A stretch of 64,000 nt of DNA from Eledone cirrhosa (GCA_964016885.1 OZ024740.1:301514286-301578285), one strand, 5' to 3'; positions 35,800-50,199 are shown, counted from the first letter of the stretch. Made by a program: numbers and translations. The notes: generated by a model from the sequence alone, not told the origin.

Positions 35800-38700
35800 C
35801 AATGGCGATCTATTGTTATTTCAAATATTGCGTTATTATTTTATTTATTATCGTTTAAACAGCTGCATTTACCGGCTTGTCATTTAAAGCCCAATAATTC
35901 TACAGGATAGTTTTAACATCTCTAATGAGCAAAGATATACCGCAGTTTCAGGAACATTTAGAGAAAATCGTATTTAAAATGTTTGTAAACAATGATCTAC
36001 TGCAATACGTCCCTCAGTCACATTGCTGATATTGTAATTCTCACTACATTGGCCCTATATTTACAAATACTTATCACCCATTGGAATTATTTATTTCACT
36101 TGTAACCTTTGACATGTTAAACACTCGGATATGGATGTCTGACTGCTAGTTACATAGATAATTACATGCAGCTGAACATTTAGAACATCCTGTACTATAT
36201 ATATTAGATAATACCGTAGATGTAATATACCACTAGCAACGATCCACTGATTTCCTATGTGTAGATCACTTGATCGTGAGTAAAATACTTCAGAGAAATA
36301 GATAACTTTATGTCCACAATAAAATGATTATATATTTAATATATATAAAGACGTTTGTCTAATTGAAACCAAACAACAGTGACAGTGAAATGAAGTTAAC
36401 TACGAATTATGATACTCCCGATCTGTCTTTGTTTTTTTTTTAAATTCTTTTTTCATGCAAAATCAGGCTTACTATACTAGCATATATGATTCCAAACGGC
36501 TTGATTGAAATTCAGAGCAATGTTTTATCTAATGATTCAGATTTTTAGTCCTATTCAAAGCATTCTCAACGTTATGCATATAAAAATCAATATACCTGTA
36601 AAAATCGATTCACACTGACAATATGAAGAAACTGTTTATTTCTCAAGAGATCCCTTCGTTACATTCTATATTAAAATTGTATACCCATGATTTCCATGAT
36701 TGTATGAGACACGTAAATTCCAGATCAATAGATGTTATGGTTTATGCACTTTACTATACGATAAATCTAAAGCATCTCAGCCAGAAGCCATTCATTATCA
36801 ATCGGTTCATTGGATGCATAATAAATCACTGATCATACATGGATTGATGCATTAGGCTGCGTTGATATGAAACAGTAAAGATATTTCGGTGGAAGGTAAC
36901 TATGGTCATGGGTAAGTTGGAGCTCTCAGAACATGGGCTTTTCCAGCTAACCTTCTGATTTGATATTTAAATGCTCTAGCAATCCGGAAAGTGATAAATC
37001 TAAGCCAGCTTTGCGCTGTGATCTATTTAATTTTTCATTAGAGTTAACAAATAACTTCCTAATAGTTAAACAGAAACACCGGTAATCGGTGTCACGTGTC
37101 GGCTAATAGATGATTAATTGATGGCGTAATTAACATATGAATTCACTAGTAATTTCGTTATATAAATCGGGGTAATGTTTCAACACGTTTCCTTTTACCA
37201 GGTTCGCAAAAACACAAGGTTGCACCGCTGTCATTCATATTGTGCAGCTGTTTAAGAAGTCTTAAAATACATTGCTAATATTTCCCAGCGAATTAAGATG
37301 TTTAAGTTAATTGCCTCTTTTACGTCTACTACACCTCCTCCTCCTCCTCCTCCTCATCATCATCATCATCATCCTAGTCCTCCTACTCATACTACTACTA
37401 CTACTACTACTACTACAAACGGTGACGATGATGTTGACAACGATAGAACGACGGCACTGATGTCTAAATTATTGTGTAGATAATAAATAAAAGTCATTGA
37501 TTTGAATAGGCGCACATTATTGAGTATAGCCGACTATTTTGACGCAATTGAGAAAGAGTTTATACAATACTCTGTAAAGGTAAAACACCAGAGAGGAATA
37601 CCATATAATCATGTCATCTTTGTAAATTTGATGAAAATTCGCCAAACCATTACTAACAAAATCTCCCCAAGAAAGTGCTGAATATGTTATTGGAAGCTTT
37701 CATAGTTAATTACAGGAATATAAAATAACAATTAGTAGATTAACATTATAATCGTAATGCCAAGATACATATTTGCGTTAATAAAAATTAATCCCAGCCT
37801 GGAAAAGAGAGGAACACAAATCTTTCCATCAACAAATATTATATGGAGATGAGCATTTGTGGTTGAATTCGGTGTTTAGCATTAAATGTGAAAACAGGAC
37901 AATTGTTCGGTCTTATTAAACTACAATTGTTAGGTTTCCCCATACATATTGACTAAGGCCATACATGTACGGCTTACATCTATCTTTTTTCCGTCACAAT
38001 AATTGATTCATTAACCAAAACATTATAAATATATTGAAAATATTTCCCATTATGTACAGTATAAACATATATGTAAGTGCACGTTACCTATTAGTGAGGT
38101 GCGCTGAAAATATGATATTATCAATTCATAAAATTACCGTAATAAGAAAGAATGTCATTAGTAATAATGAATATTGGGGTAGAAAACGGGTTAGGTAAGT
38201 AAAATTAAAACTAACCTAGATCCATTCAATCGCTATAAAAATAATTGCATAAAAGAAAACGTTACGTAGCTAATTAGAGAAGATGGCTCACTGTAATGTA
38301 GTCATTACCACACACAATTTTTAAATTACAAATATTAAGTACGCATTACAACCGTATTCTTGTTTTAATCCTTTCTTTTCCGTCAAAAAGCATAACGTTT
38401 TAATTCGTTAATACCCTCATTTTAGCAATTAATTTGTCTGCAAAGTATTATTCTAATATTCTAAGAAATGATATATGTCAGTTGTCACAAAATGTTTTCA
38501 CCTCAATGTTAAAATTAAAGTTTATAGTAATGCCACCGTATCCCTGCGTGATAAAAGGTCCCATTTTCATTCTAGTCTATGATAATATAAGTCATAGATT
38601 ATATAAGGAATATAATGTTTTAGTTGTATATATAACAAACCAAAACATTAGCTAATTCTATGTATCATGACGTTAACTGTTCGAAATATATTCATTTAAT

Positions 38701-40230
38701 CATAATAACACCATTGAGAACTTTTGACAGTTAATCAATTTATCTGTTAAATTGTCAAATAGAAATATCTCAAGTACAGTAAAATGTCAATATAACGTAG
38801 GTAAATTTACCAAGATAAAAATAGATTGCTAATCATGATTATATATTACATACACTTATCTAATAAATTTGCAACTCCAAAATATAGTGTAGATGCGGAT
38901 ACTGTTAATTTTTATAGCAATATCGAAGTACGAATGAATAGGTTAGCTTTTGACACTCGCTTTAGCTTTAAAATAGATCTCCTTAGACAAAAAATATTCT
39001 GTTTGAAAAGGATACGAATTCGATGTCTCATTTAATCATAGATTTTCACAAATCAGCCCGAATTAGGTTTAAGTATAAGCATTAAGAATATCTATATTAG
39101 AATTCTAATATTTGTAACGTCAGCATACATTGAAGTTAGAAATGGCTCTCTTTTTCCTATCGCCTCTACAATCGTGTCACAATCTGAGTAAATATGATTA
39201 TGATTAGAGATGATATAAATATATCACTTTGTAGAGAAACTATTGAATAAAATTCTATTTGAAATACAAAACAAATATTGAAATGTACTCGCTAGTTTGT
39301 GGAAAACTGTCGAAATATGAAGTGTCAAAGTTAGTCAATCTATTCTGTCACACTATATTTGAGGAAACACTATTGTTGACTAACCTGCACCCAGCAATTC
39401 TCTCTTGAATGAAACAATTCTTTGAGTTAGTAGATGAACACGCCCATATACACGCACATATAGAGAGAGACAGAGATGCACATACAAAGATACACATCGA
39501 ACAAAATTAGCACTGCTCCATCAAACACAGAAACACGAAGACACAAACACAAATAGAATATAAATATAACAGCACGCACACTCAAAACATTGACGTCATC
39601 CAAAAATGCATAACATTATCAATGTCAGATTGGAGTACTCTGCAGCCATCTCAGCATAACATTCCGAATCACGAACTACTTCACCACCCAGCACACACAT
39701 CCTGATAAATAAATTCTTCGACATTCCAATATCTTCTTTCTTTTGTATTTAATCCTCCTGCTGAAGGAATAACCTCCGAAACTTTGAGGCATTCGTTTCC
39801 AATTTTAAAAACGTTGATACTCATTGTGTATTTCTATTTCTGTGGTTGTCTTCTGCAAACAGGACGCAGCCAAGAGATACCACCCGACCCCAGACATAGA
39901 ACCTAACACACTCTCCCTTTACCCTTCCCTTTATCTGTAACCATATAGTGCTGTCTCTTTGTAAATATTTCCATCAATATTTGCAATGCTTTTTATGCAA
40001 CTGCGAAAAAGTAAACACTTATTGCATCTTGAACTAGATATGTGTATACCATTTTAGTATACGTAAGTAAGACTTGTGATTGTGTTCTGTCGTTATTATA
40101 AGATGGGGTCAGGTGTGATTCCGCATATTCAAAGAAGGCTTCTGTTTATAATAGCTATTATGGACGATATATCCAGTAATAAACCACTGGTGGGAGAACA
40201 CCCCATAGGTAAAATTGGTAAACCTTAAAA
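35800..40230. other. AT-rich spacer with one triplet-repeat block
   Basis: I see no gene. The only repeat is the (CCT)n(CAT)n(TAC)n block at 37328-37418. Frames of 61-97 codons lack domains. At 39430-39590 the DNA is ACA-rich but not clearly repetitive. Confidence 0.55.
37328..37418. repeat. (CCT)n(CAT)n(TAC)n trinucleotide block
   Basis: Three different triplet repeats stand in series, giving poly-Pro, poly-His and poly-Thr in one frame. That composition is the product of the repeat and does not indicate a gene. Confidence 0.9.
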
Positions 40231-40350
40231 TATATATATATATAAATATACGTAGACATAATCATTTCCAAGGGCTTTTTTCCTAAATTGCTTGACTATA
40301 TGCCACACCCAGAAACCTGCGTTGTAGCCATTTATCTTTCCGTTGCCTTC

Positions 40351-40351
<1 letters not shown>

Positions 40352-40398
<47 letters not shown>

Positions 40399-40490
40399 CA
40401 AGAAAGAAGTGTGACATGGTTTTGCTATACAATAAGGGCTTTATTCACATTGTATAGCAAACCATGTTACTCTTCTTTCTTGATTTATTA
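40352..40490. repeat. (TA)n plus 40-bp-arm hairpin
   Basis: The TA tract 40352-40396 runs into a hairpin at 40397-40489. Its arms begin AAATCAAGAAAGAAG and end CTTCTTTCTTGATTTA, with an inner part TTGCTATACAAT / ATTGTATAGCAA and a loop of about 15 bp. I could not fit a hammerhead box. Confidence 0.85.
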
Positions 40491-40655
40491 TTACTCCAAG
40501 CGTAAACTACATAGAAATCACCGCGTACTCGCAGCATCACTATGGAAAAGTCTTGTTGAGTCAAACTTAGCCAAGCATTAATACTACCCGCTGCTCGGAG
40601 TACTCTAACTGGACTGCATCTAAGTGGACTCCTACAACAATAATTTGTTATCCCG

Positions 40656-40840
40656 TATATATATATATATATATATATAAGCTTTCACCGTAGTTTTTAC
40701 TAAAGGAATTTTAGCATGATATTGCGGTTTAGAATCCTCTAAGGAATGAAAAAAGGTGAGTATTATTTTTAGAGGGTTCTATACAGCATTATCAGGCTAA
40801 AATTTCTTTAGACAAAAAGTAAGGCGAAAGCTTCTATTTC
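40656..40840. repeat. (TA)n plus inverted repeat ending AGCTTTC/GAAAGCT
   Basis: Arms of about 65 bp (40680-40742 and 40775-40835) are imperfectly inverted. The outer ends read AGCTTTC and GAAAGCT, in the position of the GAA-stem III half in the other palindromes. Several mismatches show age. Confidence 0.7.
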
Positions 40841-40874
40841 TAGTCTCAAAATCGCTTGCCATTTCCTAACATAC

Positions 40875-41215
<341 letters not shown>

Positions 41216-42060
41216 TATATATATATGTATATGGGTGTGTGTCTGTGTGTGTGTATGTGTGTGTGTGTCTGTGTGTGACGATCATTTAAATGTACATTAA
41301 ATGCATTTTTGAATGTATGCTCTGTGAATAATGTATCTATACATTGAGTTGACCGTGAACGTTGGATCATGTTCAGATGCTCTACATCCTTCGCTCCAAC
41401 ACTTTATTAAATCGCATGGAGCTGAAACCTCAACCTGCCTAACGTATACCTGTTTTATCAACTTTCCTGGACTTCAAGTAATTCTTGCATTCATACGTAA
41501 ACGCTTCTGTAGATATCCTTTCCGCAACGGCTGGTGTTTTAGCCTTCTCATTAATATTCCATATCATTTATATTTATTATATTTATTCGTGTCAATTAAT
41601 CCGCTAGTATCAGGTTTCTCCCTTGTGTACCCGCGGAGAATTTGATAGATATTGTCACCATTTCTATTTTGTCATGGTAACTCAACAAAATGTTCTATTT
41701 TGATATTCCTTTGTTTTTATCATATATGTTTTCGTAGAATTACAATATATATATAAGTACTGCTCACACGCATATATATATTTCTTTTATATCTAAATAT
41801 CATATTATATTGTGTGAAATCTTTCAGCATTACGGTTAAATTGTTCAGCAGTAATTTCATTGTTTCATAGATTTCATATTGCACAGGATTTACATATTCT
41901 ATATCTATATTCTGTGAATCTTTATTGAATTTTCCTTACTTAAAAGTTATTTAAACTTTAGAATTATGATAATCACATATGTTATCGTGATTTTATGTAT
42001 CTAAACTCCCATAAAATATAGCAGACACAGCCATGCTGTAATGATATTTATATATAGTAA
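41216..42060. other. Spacer, no gene
   Basis: A short (TA)n and TG-rich DNA lead into AT-rich sequence. A 104-codon frame at 41331-41645 has no domain or start context that would support it. Confidence 0.5.
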
Positions 42061-42061
42061 G

Positions 42062-42275
<214 letters not shown>

Positions 42276-42279
42276 ATAT

Positions 42280-45200
42280 TACGCATTTTTTCTTGATGTA
42301 GCTGACTGAAACCAAATATGTAACATAGTTACCAATATATTATTAGACAGACAACCCATTCAATATCTATAATACTGTTGAAAATATAGTTTGATGCTCT
42401 GAAACAAATCTGTGACTCGCATTTTAGTGCTCTTTAACGGTTGATGGAGTGCCAATTGAATCATTATTTGCAAATGTCTATCAGTAAGTATTTATTTCCT
42501 TATGAAATGTTGTTATCTTTATCGTCCTTGAAGCAATTATCAATGAGCCAGCCATGTTCAATTCAGGAAAGCCATATTTATTTATTTTAAGAATAGTATT
42601 ACTGTCTGTGGCATTAACATTTTCTATGTTTCAGTAAATATATTTTTGATTTAATTATCATAAATAAATATCCAAGAAGAATATCAAACGTATTGATGTC
42701 TAATTTACATTTCATTTGTACAGTTGTATAAAGTACCATTATTACATGCACTATATTACAATCTCAATTATAGCTAACGGGAATTAGAAGTAAGAATACT
42801 TACACCATATAAAGTTTCCAATTGATATGAAACAAAATGTTCATCTTCAGCCCATCATTAGCGATATTTCTGGTATATCACATCTAATTTATTTCAAGAG
42901 CACGTTTTTGTGTTCAGGGTTTGTAACCCAATATTTTAAGTGATGTAACATTCCGAGTAGTAATCACCTTACATTTTAGAATGTGGTAAATGTAAACAAC
43001 GGATATAGTATTTCAACCATTAGAAAACGTGTCGTATATACTTCATACTGGCATGAAGTTCTGATAATTGAAATATGTGTGCAATATGTAGATCCATCGT
43101 CTGATTAATTATATAATTTATCACCAAGCCATAGAATTAAATAAATTCATGTTATAGTACATAACTACGTATCTATAAACATGACACATGTCAACAGTAA
43201 GAGATTTGTCGGAGCTGAACTTTTTACGTAATGAAATTTGTTACAGGAGTAATATAATCTATCATATATGTATTTAAATGTCTTCTTATAATTCTATGCA
43301 TGGAATTTCAATCAACTTTATATATAACACTGATTCTCATGAAACATATCATAGGAATATATATGTATTATTTCACTTATTCTTCTAAACGATTCTCGGT
43401 TGTTTTATTTTCCTTTTAATCACGCCAATTTTTATGACCAAAAATATTGTATTTCCTTTCAATTTATTCACCAAGGTTTACTGACCTCGTCTACGTTAGC
43501 GTTTTGTTACATATAATTCTCTTCTTCTAGAAACATCTGAAAACAAATTTGAACGTCAGACATGGAACGGAAACATTGGATTAGGCTTATGTTTGAACAA
43601 CACCGACTGACATATTTCAACTTCAACGGGTACCCAACTAAACAGCATTTCTGTAAGTTTCAATCACAACATTTTCAAGCAGGTAAATGCCGTTCTAGGC
43701 ATGTGGTGGACGTTATTGTACTCTACACTATGTCGTTCTGCCTTAATGGCAGCCGCTTCCTTCTGCTTACTAGGCTCAACCGAAATCGTTACATGTGACG
43801 TCGATACAGTCACACCACAACTAGAATTGCTGCGACTAGACTGAGAGAACGATATACGACAAGTGCAGTGGTTATTCGTTTGTAATTTCTGAGTGGCACC
43901 CTACCGTAAAAGTGTCGGAATTAGGCACCATCTGATGATAAATGTCCGCGCTCAGACCGGCTCTTCTACGAAGCCGAGACTTTGGAAGTATTTGACGTCT
44001 TGGTTCCCTTAATTAACACTCTTGTCACTCACATTAAACGGGATGAAGATAGCTATTCCCAGGATATAACACCGCAGTTTAGTTTGGTGCTTACAGCCAA
44101 TCCCCATAAACATATACATTCGTCATTCTGTCGACATGAGACATACAGGAACTATGAAATCTTTTGTTGATATTCTATATTTAGTGACCTTTGTTATTGA
44201 CCGCCTGTTTGAAAATATCTAAAATCATTTTTATAATATAACAAATTACAGATATAGGATGAACTATATAACCTACCTTATTATCTTTGCTTTTTTTATA
44301 TATCATATAAGCAGAAAGAAGCACAAAATGGATGCCTATCCATTTAATTTACAATTTCTATTGTTGAAATAAATTTAAATAGTCATTTATTCCAAAGCTG
44401 CACATTTTCATTGACTTGGGATTACGTTGAAAAAAGAAAATCATTTTTCTTTTTTTTTGTAATCAGCAAGATGTATATATTGCGCTGTAAAAGCCCCCGC
44501 CAATGTGTTTAAGAAAAAATAAAATAATATCATAAATGTGAGTGAAAATATCCCTGAAACATCACAATACTAGTGACTAGCTACAATTCAATGATATAAG
44601 TAAAATAATAAGTTTAACTTAAAGTGGAAATTGCCCTAGGAAATTGTTATTGACGTGAAAATAATTCCAAATACTAATGTTTTCATTGCTTTCATAACAC
44701 AAAAGCGAAACCATAAACAAATGAAATAACAAATAATAATGTAAACATGAAAAAAAACTACACATAATTATATATATAGTTAAAATAGAAAACATGAAAT
44801 ATTGCATCATTTTTTCAATCATACATGTGTTCGTATGTGTGTATGTAAGCATTCATGTAAGTAGAAGCATTTGCATGAATATAATGAATATATATATATA
44901 TACATATGTGTGTGTGTGTGTGTCTGTGAGTGGTGTGTATATATGTGCCTGTGTGGCTGTGTATTTAGATTTATATGCTTGCGTATATTAAAAGGTATAT
45001 CTTTTGTTTTTCATAGAAATACAATATCGATCTTTGGCAGGAAGCTAAGCAACACGGCTGTCAGCAAAGCGGATGGGGAGAAAAAATATGGAAGATTCCA
45101 AAGTTGTATTTCTTTTCTCCTTTCGAAAGACTCGAGACTTGCATCTGATAGGGAAAGTGCATATACAGAAGCCGGTTTAAAAATGGCTGCTGAAAGATGC

Positions 45201-45400
45201 TAATATACACTGAAATACATCAATAGATTTACGTATACTAAACGCGTATCCTTATGTAGGATATAATTAGTTATCATATTTTATTTAAGGTAGCAGAAAA
45301 GAGTTCAAAATACGAAATAAATAGCATCATTAATGGTGCACAGATACAGACATACATACACACACTGACATACACAAACACACACACACACGCACGCACA
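42280..45400. other. AT-rich spacer, no gene
   Basis: I see only a short (TA)n(GT)n block at 44890-44925. At 43540-44170 the DNA is less AT-rich and has a 78-codon frame, 43562-43798, without a recognisable domain. It may be an old repeat. Confidence 0.5.
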
Positions 45401-45403
45401 TAT

Positions 45404-45407
<4 letters not shown>

Positions 45408-45456
<49 letters not shown>
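45408..45456. repeat. (TA)n microsatellite
   Basis: A TA tract following a CA-rich stretch. Confidence 0.95.
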
Positions 45457-45458
<2 letters not shown>

Positions 45459-45517
45459 AGGGTAAAATGACAGCAGGCTGGACAGGTTATATTCCTTTAA
45501 AATATATATATATATAC

Positions 45518-45600
45518 TAGCAGAATGGCCCGGCGTTACTCGGGATATGCTCTAGGGTTCTTATATATTTGATATATATTTATCCTTATTGAGCCTCGTG
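45518..45600. repeat. Repeat fragment AGCAGAATGGCCCGGCGTTA
   Basis: A short GC-rich word that I recall as a common invertebrate repeat end is followed by TATATTTGATATATATTTAT, which also occurs in the PLE tail at 5950-5980. It therefore looks like a mosaic of two repeat ends. Confidence 0.45.
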
Positions 45601-45675
45601 AAATAAATATGTTTATTTATATTTTTTTCTTGCGTATGCAAAAATATCTGTAGACGAATATATAATTATATATAT

Positions 45676-46790
45676 ATCTATATATCTAAAACAGAGAATG
45701 TCTGGCTGTCAGCTCACTAAAACTTGAGAACCACCCAACCGATTGTTTTCAAACTTTACACATGTAATACTTATGGTCCTGTGAGTGTTTTGAGCAAAAC
45801 ATATTTCAAATTTTCAAAGCCCTAGGGACCGCATTAGGCGATTTAGCGATCTCTCTTTATCATTCTTAGTCTTTCTTTTTAGATAGATACATAGATATAA
45901 TGTTGCCCCCTTATAATATCTGTATGTATGTCTGGCTGTCTGAATTACGTCATCATGACGCGATCAGTGTGTGTATATATATGTATCGTAATGCAGACAG
46001 CAAGACATATAGCTTTCCTTCCCCTCTTCCAGCGTCTCTCTCTCCCACCATCCCCCTCTTTTAGTCTGTCTGTTTCTTTCACTCTCACTCTTTCTCTTTA
46101 AAACTCACTCACATTAATACTAAAGGGTTAAGGTATTGTTCTCAAAATAAATAATATTAAATCTATGAGATTTTTATTTAATGTGAGATAAAGCCTTTAC
46201 CATGAAAATAATATAGTATATATTGAGTAATGTAAATGCTAAAGGGTTAATTCCATCAGACCATGTGAGAGAGTTTATAATCACTCACGCACACATACAC
46301 ACTCACCCATGCAAACGCACACAAACTAACACACACACGCAATAGTTATTCCACTGTCATGTATCTTTGACGCATACAACTCTCAAAAGACGGCGTCTGT
46401 CACTCTCTCTCCCGCTATCCCCCTCTTTTAGTCGGTCTGTTTCTTTCACTCTCACTCTTTCTCTCTGTAACTCGTTCACATTTCTCCCCTCTATCGAAAA
46501 ACGCTGTGACGAATGGGGAGAAGGAGGAGGAGGAGTAGAGAGCCACTTCTTCACTTCGCCTCTCCGTTTCTTTCTCTCCCCTCTCACTCCCTCATTATGT
46601 ACATACACTGGCCACTTCACTAATTCGATCCCTAGGTCAGAATGATTTGAATTGTTGGGGGGTCAAAACACTCCCGGGGCCATACGGGTTACATGTGTAA
46701 AGTTTGAAAAAGAACGATTGGGTACTTCTCGAGTTTTAGGGAAACAGACACACAGACAGACATCCTCTGTTTTATATATATAGATAATTG
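45676..46790. mobile_element. 1.1-kb element with inverted AACTCGAGAAC ends
   Basis: The left end (CTAAAACAGAGAATGT, AACCACCCAACCGATTGTTT, AAACTTTACACATGTAATAC) is inverted at the right end (46625-46785) with moderate divergence. The inside contains two direct copies of a CT-rich block (46025-46110 and 46391-46480; CCCCCTCTTTTAGTC). No coding frame is supported. A single end of the same family lies at 11655. I do not know its class. Confidence 0.6.
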
Positions 46791-46832
46791 TGTGCGCGTG
46801 TGTATGTATATATATATTGAAGAATCCATGCA

Positions 46833-46861
<29 letters not shown>

Positions 46862-46869
<8 letters not shown>

Positions 46870-46940
46870 GCATTACGTTTCGCTTTTTCTACCCGCCGAA
46901 GTGCGATTTTTGCTGAATTTATATTTGTATTAATCTCCCG
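46862..46940 (-). repeat. PLE-like tail motif GCGAAACGTAA, copy 1
   Basis: On the minus strand: AATTCAGCA, a linker with CGCACTTCGGCGGG, AAAAAGCGAAACGTAATGC and AAATTATAT. It matches the copy at 50744-50810. The outer bases can pair as a hammerhead stem I with a small bulge, but the first box is not CUGANGA. A (TA)n tract lies just to the left, where these tails end. Confidence 0.45.
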
Positions 46941-47267
46941 AGTCTTACAATTAACTCGTTAATAAGACCGTGTAAGATTTTATGTTCCCCAGTTCTAAGT
47001 TTGATTTCCTGGTGTAATGTATCCCATTACTATAATAATATACTATTATGTAATCAGAAGTTTGGGTTGGTGGTCAGGAGTTTTATATTTCGAAATGTTC
47101 ATGTTTTTCAAGAAAAACACAATTTTTTTCAATTTATCAGTTCATATAATTAAATCAACAGAGTATATATTTATTTTATTATACAAGCTTATCAAAAGCA
47201 AACAAGTAAAAACAAATAACACTTTTAAAGCAACTTATACACGTCAGAAATGACTGGATTTCATGGA

Positions 47268-48870
47268 TTTGCGGTTGTAGTCCAGGTCGCATTACCGCAC
47301 TAGCCCCCAGATATAGTCCACCATCATTTTCTCATTGTAGTGTCCCTGGTACCTCCGCTCTAACTCTTTCACATCTTGGTGGAATCATTCGCCTTGTTCT
47401 TCTGAGTAGGCGCCCATATTGTCCTTGAATTTTTCCAGGTGAGCGTCCAGCATATCGAGTTTAAGCGACATCCTGCATCCCATAACGCCAAAAGCTTTTA
47501 TCAGATCCTGCACTAGTTGTTGGTAGTTTTCAGCTCTGTAGTTGCCCAGGAAGCCCTTAACAACTGCCCTGAAACAGTTCTATGCTGCTCTCTCAATCCT
47601 ATTGAGCTTATTGGAGAACTCGGTAAACTCAAACACCTTCTTTATCTGAGGTCCAACAAAAATTCCACCTCTGATTTTGGCCTCAGATAACTTGGGGAAG
47701 AACTCAAGAAGGTACTAAAACGCGGCTGATTCTTAGTTGAGAGCCTACACAAACTTCTTCATCAACCTCAACTTAATGTGCAGTGGCGGCATGAGCACAA
47801 TCCTGGGATCAATCAGTGGCTCCCACATGACGAGCCGGCTCCCAACTACAAATTTTGTTCGCTGCTCCCAGTTCTTTCTTTTGTAGTGGTCAAAGGTGGC
47901 TCTGCTGACCCAAAGGCAGAGGAGGCATTGGAATTTGATAAAGCCTCCTTGGAGTCCATGTAGGAAAGCTACCATCTTGAAGTCTCCAATGATTTCCCAA
48001 TTGTACTGGTTGTATTGCAGAGCATCCAAGTGGACTTTCACACTGTAGTAATCTTCCATCAGGCAGTGTCGGGAACTTGTTTCCATTGTGGAGGAGGACA
48101 GCCTTCAAACGTGTGGTGGAGCTGTCTATAAATAGCCGCCGCTCCTTGGGCACAAACGGCACCCCAATAACGTCAAACAGTCCAGGCACGTCATGACAGA
48201 AGGAGAGGCCATCCCTAATAGTGTAAAAGCCTGATAAAGGTTCGTGTCGACTTCTCTGACTTGTCACCTTCACTTCCTCCTTGACCAAGTTCCACTGCTT
48301 CATCCTGGAGACGAATAGCTCTGCATTGGACTTGGTCAGACCCATATCCCTGACCAAGTCATTGACTTCTTCTTGGTTTGGGAAGTGAGGAACTATTTCT
48401 GGTACCTCAGGCAGGTAATCCAAGTCCTCAGCATCCATCTCCTCCTCTTCATCAGAATACTTGTCTTCATCTGGAGCAGGTGGCACTGGCACGGGATATT
48501 TGGAGCAGTGAGGGTTTGGAGCAATTGATGATGGAAGATGTGGATAATCTACATCAGCAGCATTCTTTCCTTTGCACCGGTTGCTAACACACGCCATGCA
48601 AAAAAAGCAGTTTGTGACACGGTCTGTTGGCTCTAACCAGACACGTGGGTTGGGAAATTTCAGGGACCTTTTCTCACCTCGCAGCCACCCTTCCAACGTC
48701 TTCTTACAGTTTTCTCAACAGGAGTGAGGGGCCCAGGGATTGTCCTGGACCCCAACTGGTATCCCGAAGTACTTCTGGTAGGCGTCACAAACCTTCACCG
48801 ACGTTTCCAAGGATAATTTAGTGTTTTGCCTCTCTTCTTTATATACTCACCACATATAAAACAGGGTGGT
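47268..48870 (-). pseudogene. Broken gene of an unnamed multi-copy protein family
   Basis: The minus strand carries a clear but broken reading of about 500 residues. The N-terminal part (48870-48700) has CFICGEYIKK, a CxxC zinc-type pair, in shifted frames. The longest frame (48696-48063) has CFFCMACVSNRC, an acidic patch, and LFIDSSTTRLKAVLLHNG. The next part (48086-47745) has GWEIIGDFKM-like and MPPLHIKLRLMKKF segments, and then 47744-47268 reads FFPKLSEAK, GPQIKK, GCRMSLKL, YIWGL. I count seven in-frame stops after 47745 and two or more frameshifts. I recall similar uncharacterised, often repeated proteins in other invertebrates; whether the family is a host gene or a transposon passenger is not known to me. 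Confidence 0.7.
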
Positions 48871-49949
48871 GCCGGCAACCTCTTGAAGCCATTCTAAAAA
48901 TATAGAAATACATGCAGTCAGAAAATATAGATCTTATAGATCTGAGAGTATAAATAAAAACATGTTAAATGAACATACATATATAAAATAAGTAGGGTAA
49001 TTCAGGCTAAAGTCATCAAATTTTGAAAACAAAAATTAATATTTAGCACCAAATTGCAGTGCAGTTCAATGAAAGAAATCTTTAATTACAAGTCTAATGT
49101 CATGATCGAAACCTATAATACAAAATAAATTTGAAAAGCAATACAAAATAAATATTGGAAAAGGAAATACATATTTAAATAATATAGAAGTACACTAATC
49201 ATACTAATGAACATTCGTGCTTAACACACAACTTACCCTTTATTCAGTGTTCGAAAATCCATTATCAATAAATCTCTTTAATCCACTTTTTGACAATTTT
49301 ATACTTTATTGCACTTTTATAATTTCCTTTAGGTATTACTCTTTATTTTATAATTTTAATTTAATCTGAAACATATATTTTTAAAAATCATTTAACATAA
49401 GCAAATTAAAATTACATACAACGTAAAATCTAGCATACAAATAATTCTAGTGAATAGCTTAGACTTTTTACAAACCCACACTTTTAACTGTTTAATAGTA
49501 CTTTTTTATTTATTTGGGACCTAAGCAACACAAAAAAGTGATTACAAGCCAGGAACAGAGAAAAACTGTTTGTTACACGGTGTAATTCTATTGACAGATT
49601 AATTGCATTAGTATATTTTAAAAACTAACTGGTTGAGTGCTTATTCGGTTTGTGCTATTCATGCAATTTTTTTGGCATGATTTACACATACTGAATTCAT
49701 TAGCCAAAATCTGGGTTTTTTTTCCCCTTATGAGTTACACATTTGCTTTTACAAAACACTACGTCATTCACAACACTGGTGCTGAAGAAAATACCTGTTT
49801 ATAACGTGATATTCGTTGTTCGATCATTATACCAAAATCTTATGGTTTTAAGCAGACAGTATTATTGATTTAGGTGTCATAGAAACCCTGTATTTGGAAT
49901 TTACCATCATTTCCAATGGGTCAAGGTTTTTTGTATATATATGTATATG

Positions 49950-49960
<11 letters not shown>
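48871..49960. other. AT-rich spacer, no gene
   Basis: AT-rich DNA without recognisable repeats or reading frames, upstream of the pseudogene on its own strand. No promoter can be called. Confidence 0.55.

Positions 49961-49961
<1 letters not shown>

Positions 49962-50028
<67 letters not shown>
49962..50028. repeat. (TA)n microsatellite
   Basis: A TA tract joined to the left end of the palindrome at 50029. Confidence 0.95.
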
Positions 50029-50034
<6 letters not shown>

Positions 50035-50071
50035 AATGAATAATAACAGGTAGACATCATAAAAAGGTAAT

Positions 50072-50199
50072 CCATTCTGTGTGCTTACACATGTTTCCAC
50101 GGTGGTTATACAGCTTAGTTGTGCTATGTGCAAATTTATAACTATTTCCAAAACTCAATTATCAAATGATGTGACCATTGTATCATCAGAGCAGAATGG
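50072..50199 (-). ncRNA. Hammerhead ribozyme, left-arm mirror
   Basis: The same architecture on the minus strand: CUGAUGA box, stem II with two mismatches and a G-U base pair, GAA, stem III ACAUGUGU, A, and the CAGAAUGG/CCAUUCUG outer stem I. It is slightly weaker in stem II than the right-arm copy. Confidence 0.68.

Noticed and set aside
37298..37483. Proline-histidine-threonine-rich small protein
   Set aside because: The composition comes entirely from three triplet microsatellites in series.
40397..40489. Hammerhead in the 40.4-kb hairpin
   Set aside because: No CUGANGA or GAAA box at a workable distance on either strand.
43562..43798. Possible exon in less AT-rich DNA
   Set aside because: No similarity I recognise and flanking frames close at once; left as unassigned.
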